From: a cyanobacterium endosymbiont of Rhopalodia gibberula
Lineage (GTDB): Bacteria; Cyanobacteriota; Cyanobacteriia; Cyanobacteriales; Microcystaceae
Direction: 5' to 3'
Assembly (NCBI RefSeq): GCF_003574135.1
Contig: NZ_AP018341.1
Span: forward strand, 1 to 64,000
DNA: 64,000 nucleotides
Of the stretch, positions 45,889 through 56,734 are shown piece after piece. Below the pieces are notes generated by a model. That model saw nothing but the letters and a program-made list of their open reading frames with translations, was not told where the DNA came from and did no database searches. Made by a program: the position numbers and the translations under genes. Within the stretch, counting starts at the first letter, position 1. Each line of letters opens with the position of its first letter.

Positions 45889-47004
45889 TGTCTCAAAAAT
45901 AAATCCCGTTTTGATGCTGGAACAAGATTTAGTTTTGCAGTTAGATAAACTAGTTTACATGAGTGCTTAATTAATGAATAGAACTAAACGAAAATTTAGC
46001 AGCGCAATTAAGATCTATCGCATCAAAAATCTCATTTGACTAGCTAAATTTTATAAATCTAAGATGATCAAATAATTTCTAATTTAGATTCATCTAAATT
46101 GGATGAGGAACTCAAGATTTTCATTTATGATCCCCCACATGGTTTCGCATATTAAAGGATAGCTCAAAAAGTAAAAAAATAACTATCAAGATAAAACGTA
46201 GTAATTAATTACTTAACTGTATTTAAAAGTAGGACTGGTTCATTTGAGTGATTGTCCTAGATGGTTATAAAAACATCATTGCAGGTACTTCTACAGAGAT
46301 TAGGTTAAGAAATTACGGCGGGTGAGTGACTCAAAGATGCTGACTGGGAACTATGCTAACTCCCACAGTAATGTGGGTTATGTAGGAGTGGGAAAAGATA
46401 TCGTCAATAAAATATCTAGCGGCAAAAATTATCATTCAAATAAATAATAGAGTGAACCTGTCCTATGCCACACAAAAATCTAAAATTAACCGAAGTAAAC
46501 TAGGTTCAATATTTCTTGAATGAAAATGGGGTTATTGCTTAGGGTAAAACTTATAAAATCATCTTTGTAGCCTATCATGACAGTCTTACCATAAAGAAAC
46601 CCTGGAATGGAAACTTATAAAACTTATAGGTTATAATAGTGGGGGGACTGTAAGAAATAAAAAGTCGAGAGAGTAGTCCATAGACGATAGGAAGAGTTAG
46701 CTATCAGCCGTTCACTATTTGCTAACTTCTAGAAATCGCCACCATAAAATGGTAGCGAAAGCATAACCATGGGACTTAAGGTCATAATCAAGTCTGCAGA
46801 AATTAATTATAAATAGATTTTAGATTTAAGGCTGTTAATGATTCCATGTTGTCTTCTTAAAGTTCCTGTTGTAAGTTGATATTGAATTGTAAAAAGCCTA
46901 AAAAACCATAGCCCATAATATCTAGAAATGTCTCAGTCTTTTTAAAGAGAAACACAAAAATACATATAATTTTATTATAAACCTAGTATAAGGTTCTTTA
47001 AACT
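45889..47004. other. Decaying region upstream of the Cys-cluster gene
   Basis: Plus-strand remnants appear in several frames: DEELKIFIYDPPHGFAY near 46100, VIVLDGYKNIIAGTSTEIRLRNYGG near 46250, LKDADWELC near 46330 and VGYVGVGKDIVNKISSG near 46375. They probably stem from one or more lost genes, including the continuation of the 45721 frame. A 9-bp near-perfect hairpin lies at 46737-46757. No assignment. Confidence 0.4.
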
Positions 47005-47376
47005 ATGGTAACTTGGCAATGTGTAACGGAATGTGGAGCTTGTTGTAGTCTTGATCCGGTAGATCGTCCGGACTTAGAAGATTATTTGACCCTAGAAGAA
47101 ATAACCCACTATTTCAGTTTAGTGGGAAAGAGAGGATGGTGTATCAACTTTGATTGTGACACCCGTAGATGTCGTATTTATCAAAACCGTCCTGATTTTT
47201 GTCGAGTAACACCAGAAACATTCAAGAAAATGTATAAGATTGAGAAAGCAGAGTTTAATGATTTTGCTGTCAAATGTTGTCAGCAACAAATCGCAGGAGT
47301 TTATGGAGAAAATAGCCTTGAAATGGAGCATTACAACAAAGAAATAATGGTAGATAAGAAGACGGGAGATAAATAA
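47005..47376 (+). CDS. YkgJ-type cysteine cluster protein
   Basis: A 123-aa member of the cysteine cluster (CxxCC) family, thought to bind zinc or an Fe-S cluster. The N-terminal WQCVTECGACC motif, then CINFDCDTRRCRIYQNRPDFCR, give the standard Cys pattern, and CC recurs near residue 92 (VKCCQQQ). Function not established. The start ATG at 47005 puts the first Cys at residue 6, as usual. It lies between two decayed regions yet is uninterrupted. Confidence 0.88.
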   Translation: MVTWQCVTECGACCSLDPVDRPDLEDYLTLEEITHYFSLVGKRGWCINFDCDTRRCRIYQNRPDFCRVTPETFKKMYKIEKAEFNDFAVKCCQQQIAGVYGENSLEMEHYNKEIMVDKKTGDK

Positions 47377-48788
47377 ATCGGTGACCTTGGGATGTTCCTT
47401 TCGGGCAGATTTTTTATCTATAAGGAGAGATAAGTCAACAATTAATTCAAATGCTTTTATGTAAAATCTACTTACTGAAACCAACTATAATTTGTCTATT
47501 TTGTTTTCTAGTGAATGATTAAACAAAGAATAAATTTAACTTAATAGTTGAGCACGAATGGTATTTCTCTCCTGTTTACAGTTCTACTTTTTTATCAATT
47601 AAAGCTATTTTTAGCTTAACCTAATTTCAACTTATTGTAGGTTTAATATATTAGTTTACTAGAAATAGATGTTCAGTAATTTCAGGTTAGACAGTAATTA
47701 ATAAACATGTTTTTCTAACTCATGTCTGTGGAGTAATACTAGATTTTGCCTAGAATTTTCTAGCTTTTAGACAATCGATAGTAGAAGTTTTTATTGTGAA
47801 ATATATAATATCAATTTAATCATTGAGGACAATACAATTTACTCTCTGAAGTTTTCATCTAGTCCGATCTCACAACTTAGGTTAATTAGATAAACCCAGC
47901 TATGGTACCATTTAACTTTACTTTTATTTCATAAATATTAAACAATCATGTTTTAAGGTAAATTAAGATGATTTCATACTATATTTAGGGATATGCAATC
48001 TTGTAAGACGCGTTAATATTAAATTTTATTGAAAATTACTTAAAGTAAATCTATTGAGTACTCACGCTATTAACCTTTGGACTATATCAATTTTTTTGTT
48101 ATATTAGGTAGGCGCTCATGATGGACTATTTCATATCTGTGTTGAACGTAATCAAGACAAAGTTAAGTTTTAGTTTCAGCTAGTCTGTTTTCAGAGTAAA
48201 CAAGTATTCAAGCAGGTAACTATCAATAAAAGTTAGAAAAGTAAATTATTCTATATCTCTATATTTAGTTCTTAACTCTAAACTCTTAGAAAGAATAGTA
48301 TAGAATTCTTTTTCTTCTCATTGTTTCAATTTAGGTTAAACTAAACCACTTGTATTTATATATGTAATGAGCTGCTAAAAAGCTAAAATAACTTCTTTGA
48401 CAATCAAACTACTTAAAAACTTTGCCATCCATTAATTGACTGACACAAATAACGCGCTTAGCGCAGATATATCCTATTGATACTATATCTATAGTATGCT
48501 TGCATGGTCTCTTCAACTTTTACATAACTTAATTTAAGACTATAATAATTATCTTTTAATCGACCTTAGCAGAAAAAATACATTAAAATAAGCTATGTAA
48601 AGATATTTAATCTGAAAAACTTAAGTTTTGGACAACTTTTGGGAAAAATTCAAAACCATTTGAGTATTGGTTAAATAACCAAATGATGATATGACTAATT
48701 GTCGTTATAATGCTATTTACTGTTATAAGTCTTAGATATTTATAGTGCTGAGTGATAGCATCTTTATTGAAGGAAAAATAATCTTAAT
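47377..48788. other. 1.4-kb gap with one readable fragment
   Basis: At 48114-48236 the plus strand reads AHDGLFHICVERNQDKVKF-stop-FQLVCFQSKQVFKQVTINKS-stop, clearly more protein-like than its surroundings but unassigned. Around 48600-48680 the frame SEKLKFWTTFGKNSKPFEYWL is also suggestive. The remainder is AT-rich with no product seen. Confidence 0.45.
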
Positions 48789-49511
48789 TTAAGAGGCAAC
48801 TGCTACTGATTCTGAAGGATCTTGTTTTCGATATAATTCCCTAAGAATTGTTTCTAAATCATTGGTTAGCTTTTCAGAACTGCTTTTTATTCTTTTTGAA
48901 TTATATCTAGCCACTTCTATGGGCTTTCCAATAGTTACCGTTACATCGGTTCCCCAACTGGGATAGGGTTGGATATATCGAATCCCAACTGGAAGAATTT
49001 TAACTTGACATCCTGGGTTTTTGGATTCTACTTCTAGGGCAATACGGGCAACTCCTCGCTTAAGAGGATGAATTTTATTATCCCGGAAAATTCCTCCCTC
49101 TGGGAAGATAACTAACATTTCCCCTGCTTTTAGGAGCGCAACACTATGTTCTAAACTGCTTAATCCTGGACGCTTAACATCAATAGGAAATCCTCCCAAA
49201 TGGTGAATTAGGCAACCTTGAATTCCTGTCATTTCGGTTGATGTCACCATAAACCGTACGTCTCGACTACTGACAAATCTTCCTACAGCTTTAGGGATGA
49301 TCAAAGCATCCCATCGGGAACGATGGGTTGGGGCAACAATTGTTGGCCCAGTTATTGGAATATTTTCCTGGCCAGTAATTATGATTTGACCAAAAAATGA
49401 AGGCAACACTAACCAACACCCTAGATGGTATACCAACTTAACTAACCAGGGATTAATGGACGATTCAATTGAGTTACTAGATAAAGTAGATAAATTCATA
49501 AAATTAGGCAA
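48789..49511 (-). CDS. plsC: 1-acyl-sn-glycerol-3-phosphate acyltransferase
   Basis: Acylates lysophosphatidic acid to phosphatidic acid at the membrane. The 240-aa protein contains the family boxes: HRSRWD (H-x4-D) near residue 63, the FPEGGIFRDN block near residue 136, and VKILPVGIRY further on. Hydrophobic N-terminal region about residues 24-46. Start ATG at 49511. No neighbouring gene on its strand within 440 bases. Which of the two usual cyanobacterial PlsC types this is cannot be told here. Confidence 0.9.
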   Translation of the reverse strand: MPNFMNLSTLSSNSIESSINPWLVKLVYHLGCWLVLPSFFGQIIITGQENIPITGPTIVAPTHRSRWDALIIPKAVGRFVSSRDVRFMVTSTEMTGIQGCLIHHLGGFPIDVKRPGLSSLEHSVALLKAGEMLVIFPEGGIFRDNKIHPLKRGVARIALEVESKNPGCQVKILPVGIRYIQPYPSWGTDVTVTIGKPIEVARYNSKRIKSSSEKLTNDLETILRELYRKQDPSESVAVAS

Positions 49512-49952
49512 AATACAACTTTTTTAAAAAAAGAATTTTTTATAACTATAGTTATTTTCAGCTTCACTTTAATCGGTCTTATGAATTAATGTCTCAAAAG
49601 TAGAGGACAGTTAATCGAGTGTCATTCACCAAGAACCTACATAATCAATAATCATTGAAAATTGACAATAGAAAAGAAGAATTGAAACTTACTATTCCTA
49701 CAACAACATAGTTAGAAAAAAGTTGAACTATTTTTCCCTTATTGAGATTTTAGTAAATAAAATGCGATCAATCAGAGAAACAGTGAAATTAATTTAAATC
49801 ATCTCTACAACTTGACTGACTTTCCCAACCTAAATAAATAGGAAACTATGTGTTAATTTTTTTCTATTGTATCTAACTGAGCGGTGGTTTTTTACTATTT
49901 TTAGGTAAAAATATTTCAATATGAATAGCAAAATTTTTCTTAATTTATTAAG
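49512..49952. other. Gap upstream of plsC
   Basis: About 440 bases, AT-rich with a less AT-rich part near 49790-49870. It should hold the plsC promoter. No relic or structure could be supported. Confidence 0.6.
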
Positions 49953-50870
49953 TTATTCTTTTGTCAATAGCACTAATCCTGCCCCTGTAACTTCTGCTAA
50001 GATACTAATTAATCGAAAGATAGTAATAGCACAAAAAACTATTTGAATGGGAAAGTTTTCTGTTTTTAGTAAAAAAATAATTGCAGCTTCAAATACTCCC
50101 ATACCACCAGGTGCACCAGGAATTAATAATCCTAATAACCAGGCAAAACTAAAAGCATTTAATAATAAAGGAATTTGAAACATTGATAGTGGAATAAATG
50201 CTGTCCAAGTTAAAATAAACCCTAGTCCTCTCAATAATATAAATCCCATCTCTCCCAATAAAATAGTCTTTGGATATTGTCTTAAATGAATCTCGCTATG
50301 AACATTTTTTTGCTTAATTTCTTTTAAATAAAAAAATATTTTATTAACAAAAAAAGGATGAATCACTAATAATCCAATTAACATGATTATTATCTGTATT
50401 ACAGAAAACCAAGAGCTATAAGGATTTCTATTAACTCCAAAAGGATTACTTAATAAAGTAATTATTAAGGCTGAAATAGCCATAAATAATGGTTCTAATA
50501 AGACGCTAAAACTAGCAATTTTTAAAGAAATTCCTTGTTGAGAAATTGCAATTATACGTCCATAGAAATGTCCTATATTTCCAGGGATATACTTAGATAT
50601 ATTAGTAGTTAAATAAACTTTTAATCCCCATTTTTTTGTCATTGGTTGTTTAAGTATATTTAGGATTTTAACCCAGACTAATGCAGACCAAATATGAGAA
50701 AAAAAAGTAACCAAAAAGGCTAATATCAATAGATAACAACTTTGATGATCAAGAGTTACTGTTAGGACAGTACTCCAATTATTGTAAAAAGTATTTAATA
50801 TAAACAATATAGCTATTCCAAAAATAAACCATCTTAAATAGATTTTTAGGAAAGCGATAGTTCTTTTCAT
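49953..50870 (-). CDS. YbhN/UPF0104-type integral membrane protein
   Basis: A 305-aa hydrophobic protein with about seven to eight predicted helices, of the lysylphosphatidylglycerol synthase transmembrane (UPF0104) family. The hallmark PGAPGGMGVFEA motif lies near residue 252, with the earlier ISKYIPGNIGHFYGR block (K-Y-x-P-G-x-x-G/W). Lacks the soluble transferase domain of MprF. Role may be in lipid or lipid-linked sugar transfer; unproven. It follows larC by 67 bases in the same direction. Confidence 0.85.
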   Translation of the reverse strand: MKRTIAFLKIYLRWFIFGIAILFILNTFYNNWSTVLTVTLDHQSCYLLILAFLVTFFSHIWSALVWVKILNILKQPMTKKWGLKVYLTTNISKYIPGNIGHFYGRIIAISQQGISLKIASFSVLLEPLFMAISALIITLLSNPFGVNRNPYSSWFSVIQIIIMLIGLLVIHPFFVNKIFFYLKEIKQKNVHSEIHLRQYPKTILLGEMGFILLRGLGFILTWTAFIPLSMFQIPLLLNAFSFAWLLGLLIPGAPGGMGVFEAAIIFLLKTENFPIQIVFCAITIFRLISILAEVTGAGLVLLTKE

Positions 50871-50937
50871 ATAGCAATTCTCTTTTAATATTCTTAAAAA
50901 GATATCTAAGTAAAAAAATACAAATTAAAAATAACTA

Positions 50938-52188
50938 TTAATATTTTTTATATTCTCTTTGCTTCTCATACCAAATATTCAAAACCATCTGTTGAATAGT
51001 TCGTAATGGTTGATTAATTTTTCTAGCTAAAACTACGCAGTCTTCATATTCCGGTTGAACATTAATAATTGTTTTCTGTCCGTTAATTTTTTGACTAGCA
51101 ACTTTAACTTTAACCATACCATAATCTGTATTTATTTTCTGAATTTCTCGGTTTAGTATAGAGCGATCTTGAACAAGATAACGTATTCCCAATGTAGTAG
51201 TTTCTTGAAAGATAATCTTTTTACAATCTATCATTTTATCCAGGGGGCAGATTACGGTTAATAAAATTCCTGGACGAGACTTTTTCATACCAATAGCTTG
51301 TGTAAATACATCCACAGCTCCTACTAAAAATAACTTTTCAAAAAGGTAACTAATTACCTGGGGATTAAGATCATCAATCTGAGTTTCTAACACAGCAATT
51401 TTTTCTGAGCTATTAATGGTATCTTCTAGCTGAGATACTCCGATCCATAACCTTAAAATATTGGGAATAGATAATTCCTGCGAACCTGCTCCTAAGCCAA
51501 CTTTTTGTAATTTCATTGAGGGAGGAGAGCCAAACCTTGTTACTAAAGTAGCTGCAATAGCTGCTCCTGTAGGTGTTACTAATTCTTTATTAATACCATT
51601 ACTATAGATAGGAACTTGATGAGATTCCCATAACTTAATTACTGCTGGAACAGGAACTGGCAAACATCCGTGAGCTGCCCAGACTATCCCCCCACCTGTC
51701 GGAATTGGTGAACAATATAAAGCTTCTATCCCTAACCAATCTAATCCTAAACAAGTTCCTACAATGTCCACAATGGCATCGGTAGCTCCCACTTCATGAA
51801 AGTGGACTTTTTCAGGCTCTACCCCGTGCACAGCCCCTTCTGCTATAGCTAATTGACGGAATATCTCCAGACTCCATTGAGTTGTCTGAGAGGATAAATT
51901 AGCTTGTTTAATCATTAATTCAATTTCGGGTAGATGACGCACACGACAATCATGACTATGATGATTCTCAGTTGACTGATTGTCTCTCAATAAGTCAACA
52001 TGAATCTTGGTAGCTAATTGTCCTTGACGGTGGACCTGTTCTTTCCACAGACGATATTCTTCTTCAATACCCAATTTTCTAAGTTTTTCTATTAGATATT
52101 TTAGAGGAACACCACTGTCAACTAATGCTCCCAAACACATATCCCCAGCAATTCCTGTTGGACAGTCTAAATACCCTACTTTTTTCAT
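50938..52188 (-). CDS. larC: Nickel insertion protein LarC
   Basis: CTP-dependent cyclometallase that inserts nickel into the pyridinium-dithioacid precursor of the nickel-pincer nucleotide cofactor. The 416-aa protein carries the LarC (DUF111) family blocks: DCPTGIAGDMCLGALVDSG at the N-terminus, HFHEVGATDAIVDIVG, PIPTGGGIVWAAHG, ELVTPTGAA, and a His-rich NHHSHD near residue 77. In Lactobacillus the protein is split by a programmed frameshift; here it is one continuous frame. The other lar genes are not in the window. It is divergent from the Sua5-type gene, 85 bases apart. Confidence 0.92.
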   Translation of the reverse strand: MKKVGYLDCPTGIAGDMCLGALVDSGVPLKYLIEKLRKLGIEEEYRLWKEQVHRQGQLATKIHVDLLRDNQSTENHHSHDCRVRHLPEIELMIKQANLSSQTTQWSLEIFRQLAIAEGAVHGVEPEKVHFHEVGATDAIVDIVGTCLGLDWLGIEALYCSPIPTGGGIVWAAHGCLPVPVPAVIKLWESHQVPIYSNGINKELVTPTGAAIAATLVTRFGSPPSMKLQKVGLGAGSQELSIPNILRLWIGVSQLEDTINSSEKIAVLETQIDDLNPQVISYLFEKLFLVGAVDVFTQAIGMKKSRPGILLTVICPLDKMIDCKKIIFQETTTLGIRYLVQDRSILNREIQKINTDYGMVKVKVASQKINGQKTIINVQPEYEDCVVLARKINQPLRTIQQMVLNIWYEKQREYKKY

Positions 52189-52273
52189 GATTTTTGTAGA
52201 CTTTTTCTCGTTTAGTGAAAAAAGAGTGTCATTATCTTTGGTTCATTTTAATACTTAAAATAAGATTTTATCC

Positions 52274-52939
52274 TTGACTTTTAACATGGCTAAACTATAC
52301 GATCTCCATCCTAATAATCCCCAATCTCGTATTATTGAAGTAATTGTGAAAGACCTGAAACAAGGGGCAATTATGTTATACCCTACTGATACAGTTTATG
52401 CTATTGGTTGTGATCTCAATCATAAATCAGCTGTACAACGGATTAAGCAATTAAGACAATTGTTTAATAATAAATGTTTGGTCTGCCTCTGTTCTTCTTT
52501 GTCTAAGATTGCTGATTATGCTTTTGTCTCTGATAAAGCCTATCGGATAATGAAGCGTGTTATTCCTGGTCCTTATACTTTTTTGCTTCCAGGGACAAAA
52601 TTAGTCTCTAAATTAATGATTAATCCCAAACAAAAAAACATAGGAATCAGAGTTCCTGATAGTAATATTTGTCAAATGATTTTAGAAGGTTTAGATAATC
52701 CTATTGTATCTAGTTCTATCTATTCACTCAATAAAAAAAGAGAATTTCTAAGCATTGCATTAGAAAAGGTAGAACTTTTTAACATCTTAGACAGTCAAGT
52801 TGATTTGATTATTGACAATAAATTAGAATCTGGATCTGAAGTATCTACTATTTTAGACATGACTTCTGATAATCCCATAGTTGTTCGACAAGGATTAGGT
52901 TGGGATGAGTTACAAAGTTGGATTACCTTAATGGTTTAA
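52274..52939 (+). CDS. Sua5/YciO/YrdC family protein (threonylcarbamoyl-AMP synthase-like)
   Basis: Family members make threonylcarbamoyl-AMP for t6A37 of ANN-decoding tRNAs. The 221-aa single-domain protein has the expected opening with MLYPTDTVYAIGCDL, the KCLVCLCSS variant of the usual KRP-containing loop, PGPYTFLLPGT and NIGIRVPDS. The Lys-Arg pair of TsaC appears as Asn-Lys-Cys here, so a YciO-type role is possible. The ATG used opens MTFNMAKLYD; the second ATG (52286) gives MAKLYDLHP, the more usual start. Divergent from larC. Confidence 0.82.
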   Translation: MTFNMAKLYDLHPNNPQSRIIEVIVKDLKQGAIMLYPTDTVYAIGCDLNHKSAVQRIKQLRQLFNNKCLVCLCSSLSKIADYAFVSDKAYRIMKRVIPGPYTFLLPGTKLVSKLMINPKQKNIGIRVPDSNICQMILEGLDNPIVSSSIYSLNKKREFLSIALEKVELFNILDSQVDLIIDNKLESGSEVSTILDMTSDNPIVVRQGLGWDELQSWITLMV

Positions 52940-53049
52940 TTGAATTGCTTAATTATCTAATATTAATTTAAGTAGATTTTAAACATAAAATTTATTACTA
53001 CAATAATTACTGGTATTATAATTATTTAACCTCATAATTTTTATTGATG

Positions 53050-53467
53050 TTCGATTTTGTTCAAAATAATAACTCAAAATTTTTTTAAATGTTTTACGAG
53101 GTTCACACAATTAAATTCAACAATTTTAAGAAAAATTGGTGCGAACTGTTATAAGAGAAGTATTAGGTGTTGCTATTGATATCCGTAAAAGTTTTCCTCC
53201 TTTTGGACAATGGGTAGGCTATATCCTCAGTGTAGAAAATAAACGTATATTTTGGATTCTTAAAGGATTTACTCATAGGTTTATTTTCTTATCAGATAAG
53301 GTAGAGTTTCTCTATAAAGCCGCAGATTATCATATCCCACAGCATAAGATAATCATCCTTTAGAATTATCTCTATATTAGTGTCGACCTACAACTGAATG
53401 AACAACTAATGCTGTCAAAAAAAGCCAAACATGGGGTTTCTTAAAAAATACGGAAGTCTTTATTTGA
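53050..53467 (+). pseudogene. rfbC: dTDP-4-dehydrorhamnose 3,5-epimerase relic
   Basis: The strand reads as RfbC/RmlC with a frameshift and several stops: FDFVQNNNSKFF from 53050, then VLRGSHN-stop-IQQF-stop-EKLVRTVIREVLGVAIDIRKSFPPFGQWVGY, LSVENKRIFWILKGFTHRFIFLSDKVEFLYKAADYHIPQHK to a stop at 53361-53363, then SVDLQLNEQLMLSKKAKHGVS, and after a last frame jump KNTEVFI-stop. The catalytic His of the GLHxQ block is read as SHN and the first third is missing. It once made dTDP-4-keto-rhamnose for surface polysaccharide. A 75-codon TTG frame survives by chance inside it and is not a gene. Confidence 0.88.
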
Positions 53468-53495
53468 CTGATCTATGTCTACCCACTTAGATGAC

Positions 53496-54359
53496 CTATA
53501 AAGGTGTTGTTTCAAGACTTTTTAAGAGGGCTCTGATCCTAGGAGTAGCTAAAAATATTTTAGTATCTTCTAATAACTTAGTCCCCCAGAGATTATCTTC
53601 CAGAAATTGCAATTCACCATATCGACTATCCAATTTTAAGGCGGTTTCCCCCAACTTAAGTCCTTCCTCTATTTTTCCTTGAGCATATAAGGCCACCGCC
53701 ATGGCTAATTTTGGTTCTGCTTGTTCGGAATCAATGGTTAATGCTGTTTGCCACTCTTCAATCGCGCTCTTGGTATTTCCTTCTTCATACTTAATCAAAC
53801 CAATATTATTAACCGCGGGCCAAAAATTTTTATCTTGGGCAATTGCCTTTTTATAAACTGCAATTGCATCCGTAATTTTTCTCAATTTTAGATAAGAATT
53901 ACCTAAGTCAAACAAAGCTGGAGGGGTATCTGGTTTAAGTACAAGTCCCTGTTCCAATTCTCCTACTGCTGCTTGATACTTTCCTTGTTGGAAATAGGCA
54001 TTTCCTAAGGTAAATTTAATTCCTGCTTCCTCTGGAGCTATGGATAATGCTTTTCGTAATGCCTCAATCGCTTGATCTAATTCTTGTTCTTGAATGTATA
54101 AAGTTCCTAAGATAAACCAAGGTTGATATCGAGTTGGAGCAAGTTGGGTGGCTAGTTTAGCCCTTGACAGGGCTAACTCGTATTGTTGAAAGCGAACTAA
54201 TTGTACCGCGTCCTCGGCTAATTCTAAACCCCGTTGTTCCAATTGTTCTAAGTTTAATTGAGGAGTGTAGGGCAGAAGAGCCTGTCCCATCACGGGGGTT
54301 ATCAAAGGACAAAAACCTGTCAAAGCAAATAGGAAAAGCAACCAGTTACGTTTAGGCAC
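53496..54359 (-). CDS. Exported TPR-repeat protein
   Basis: A 287-aa protein with a signal peptide (KRNWLLFLFALTGFCPLITPVMGQA, cleavage near residue 26) and about six TPR units (from residue 45; WFILGTLYIQEQELDQAIEALRKAL, FTLGNAYFQQGKYQAAVGEL, FDLGNSYLKL and so on). A homologue of this layout occurs widely in cyanobacteria; the partner is unknown. It differs from the TPR gene at 1426 in having the A-x-x-x-L-x-x-A-L type of repeat. Convergent with the rfbC relic, 28 bases apart. Confidence 0.88.
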   Translation of the reverse strand: MPKRNWLLFLFALTGFCPLITPVMGQALLPYTPQLNLEQLEQRGLELAEDAVQLVRFQQYELALSRAKLATQLAPTRYQPWFILGTLYIQEQELDQAIEALRKALSIAPEEAGIKFTLGNAYFQQGKYQAAVGELEQGLVLKPDTPPALFDLGNSYLKLRKITDAIAVYKKAIAQDKNFWPAVNNIGLIKYEEGNTKSAIEEWQTALTIDSEQAEPKLAMAVALYAQGKIEEGLKLGETALKLDSRYGELQFLEDNLWGTKLLEDTKIFLATPRIRALLKSLETTPL

Positions 54360-55882
54360 GGTATTTTTGTTAAAGTCTTTCAGAATAGCTAGTCGGTCAT
54401 CCCAATCATTGTAGTCTGTCCCGTTCCAATTTGGTTAAACGATAGTGTTGGCAAATTTGGAGACTGTGAGTTGTGTAGGTTGTATCAACGATTACGACTA
54501 TGTATATATAAATATTCTAACAAAGTTAGATTTATAAATTTAGCATTATCTAAATTAAATATTTTTACTTAATTCATATATTTTTAATAAAAAATTAAAC
54601 TCAGTTTTATGAATGAGATTCAAAATATTAAAATACTAGTCATTACCCATGATAAAATTACAAATAAAATAAAAATAGTTTTATTTATTAAGAAATAATT
54701 TTAATATAAACTTGTTTTTTGTAGTTAAAATACAAAAAAACTTAATCAAAATTACAAGTTAATTATCAAAATTGACCTTAATTTAAAAAGGTTGTTTATC
54801 TCAAAATAGATTATCTTTGAATAAGATTTAATAAATACTATAAATAAATTTATAGAAAAGTAAGATTTTTTTGTATAACCATTAAATAGTAATACAGTGA
54901 ATTTTTTAAAAAATAAGGCGAATAAACAATAAATATAAGTAGTACTAAAAAGTTTAAGTTAAAAATTGTAGATGTGAAAATTTTAGATATTAAGATAGTT
55001 AATTTTTAATAAAACTATTTTAATTAAAAGTAAGAAAGTCATTATCTACATGATAGGTTTTAGGTAAAAAAATAAATGCATAAATTATATAAATAATAAA
55101 TAATTATATTCTATATAATAATTAAATATCTAGAGTCTTGATATAAGAAGTTTTAAGTAAACTTAAAAAAGTTAATTTATATTCTAAAAAAATACAAAGA
55201 TTTTATAAAAATATTGCAAGTCAATTAATGTAACAAGTTGAAGTAGTAGTAAACATATTTCATGTTTCTTAAGTAGTTAGTATTTAATTAAATAATCAAG
55301 AAAAAATATCAAGATGGAAGTTTAGATGAATAAGATACTAATTAATAATCAAAAGTCTCCTTTAACAAACTACTTAGCTTTAAATAAAAAAATGTATTCT
55401 ATTTATAATAGACAAAATTTTAAAAAACAAAAGATTTATGTTTAAGTCCATAAATATAATAATTATTATTGATAATTTAGTGAAAAATATCAGGAGTATT
55501 AGAGTCAATATATTGGACTCCAAGGACTCATTTATTTTTTTTACAAAACTGAAAAATAATTAGGCATTGAGTTAGAAAAAATACCACCTATTTGTATATC
55601 GAAAAAAACACTGCAAAATACCAATAACAAATAAAAGTTAATTTTTAAAATTACCTATAGATCCATAAATTATGTTAATATTTAGTTCTCGTGTTTCTTG
55701 AGTTAACACTTTACTAGTAAATTCATACATTATGAGTTCAGTATAATCAAAATAGTTTTGGTTATTGTTGGTATTCCCTATATACTCAACACAGTTATAA
55801 TCTTTTATAAATAGAACAAAGTATAAAATAGGACCTCTATTTTTTATACTTAATTATATTTTCTACATAGGAAAGCTTTACT
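54360..55882. other. 1.5-kb gene-free gap
   Basis: The first 120 bases are less AT-rich and likely hold the TPR gene promoter. The rest is highly AT-rich with stops in all frames. I see no relic, RNA or strong repeat. Confidence 0.65.
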
Positions 55883-56734
55883 ATGCCTCATAGTCTTACT
55901 CTAAAATCGAAATACCAATGTTTTGGAGGAACTGTTGCTTATTACAGTCATCAGTCCCAATGTTGTAATCATCCGATGAATTTCGCTGTTTATATTCCTC
56001 CTAAAGCAAAAAATAAACCTATTCCCGTTTTATATTATTTATCGGGATTAACCTGCACAGAAGAAAATTTTATTGTCAAAGCTGGAGCACATCAGTTTGC
56101 TGCTAAATACGGCATTATGCTAGTGGTTCCTGATACTAGTCCTCGTGATACAAAGATTGCAGAAGAAGATAAAACCTGGGATTTAGGAAGTGGGGCAGGG
56201 TTTTATGTTGATGCTACCATTGAACCATGGAACATTCATTATCAAATGTACAGCTATGTTACAAAAGAATTGTACAGTTTAGTACAGAATAATTTTAATG
56301 TAAATAGTGATAAAACTAGTATTTTTGGCCATTCCATGGGAGGTCATGGAGCGTTAGTTTGTGCATTAAAAAACTCTCAACAATACATATCAGTTTCTGC
56401 TTTTGCTCCTATTACATCACCAATTCATTGCCCTTGGGGAGAAAAAGCATTTACAGCTTATTTAGGAGATGATAAAAGCAATTGGCACCAATATGATGCA
56501 AGTGAATTAGTTAAAAAAACTCAGCTTCAATATCCGCTTTTAATTGATCAGGGCTTAGCTGATCCTTTTTATTGTCAGAAACAATTATTACCAGAAAAAT
56601 TCAAAGAAATTTGTGAATATGTGGGACAATCTTTGATTTTGAGATTTCATAAAGAATATGATCACAGTTATTTTATGATCTCTAGTTTTATTGAAGATCA
56701 CATCAGCTATCATGCCATGTATTTAAATAGTTAA
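55883..56734 (+). CDS. fghA: S-formylglutathione hydrolase
   Basis: Hydrolyses S-formylglutathione to formate and glutathione in formaldehyde detoxification. The 283-aa alpha/beta hydrolase of the esterase D family shows the oxyanion region YYLSGLTCTEENFI, FFxDAT-like DATIEPWNIHYQMY, the nucleophile GHSMGGHGAL near residue 152, DQGLADPF with the catalytic Asp, and HKEYDHSYF with the catalytic His. Complete. The partner glutathione-dependent formaldehyde dehydrogenase gene is not within the window. Single-gene unit followed by a 17-bp hairpin. Confidence 0.95.
   Translation: MPHSLTLKSKYQCFGGTVAYYSHQSQCCNHPMNFAVYIPPKAKNKPIPVLYYLSGLTCTEENFIVKAGAHQFAAKYGIMLVVPDTSPRDTKIAEEDKTWDLGSGAGFYVDATIEPWNIHYQMYSYVTKELYSLVQNNFNVNSDKTSIFGHSMGGHGALVCALKNSQQYISVSAFAPITSPIHCPWGEKAFTAYLGDDKSNWHQYDASELVKKTQLQYPLLIDQGLADPFYCQKQLLPEKFKEICEYVGQSLILRFHKEYDHSYFMISSFIEDHISYHAMYLNS

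Noticed and set aside
47119-47484. 121-codon frame opposite the Cys-cluster gene
   Set aside because: Antisense shadow of a gene with strong Cys-pattern evidence on the plus strand.
53136-53363. 75-codon TTG-start frame as a gene
   Set aside because: It is the surviving middle of the rfbC pseudogene.
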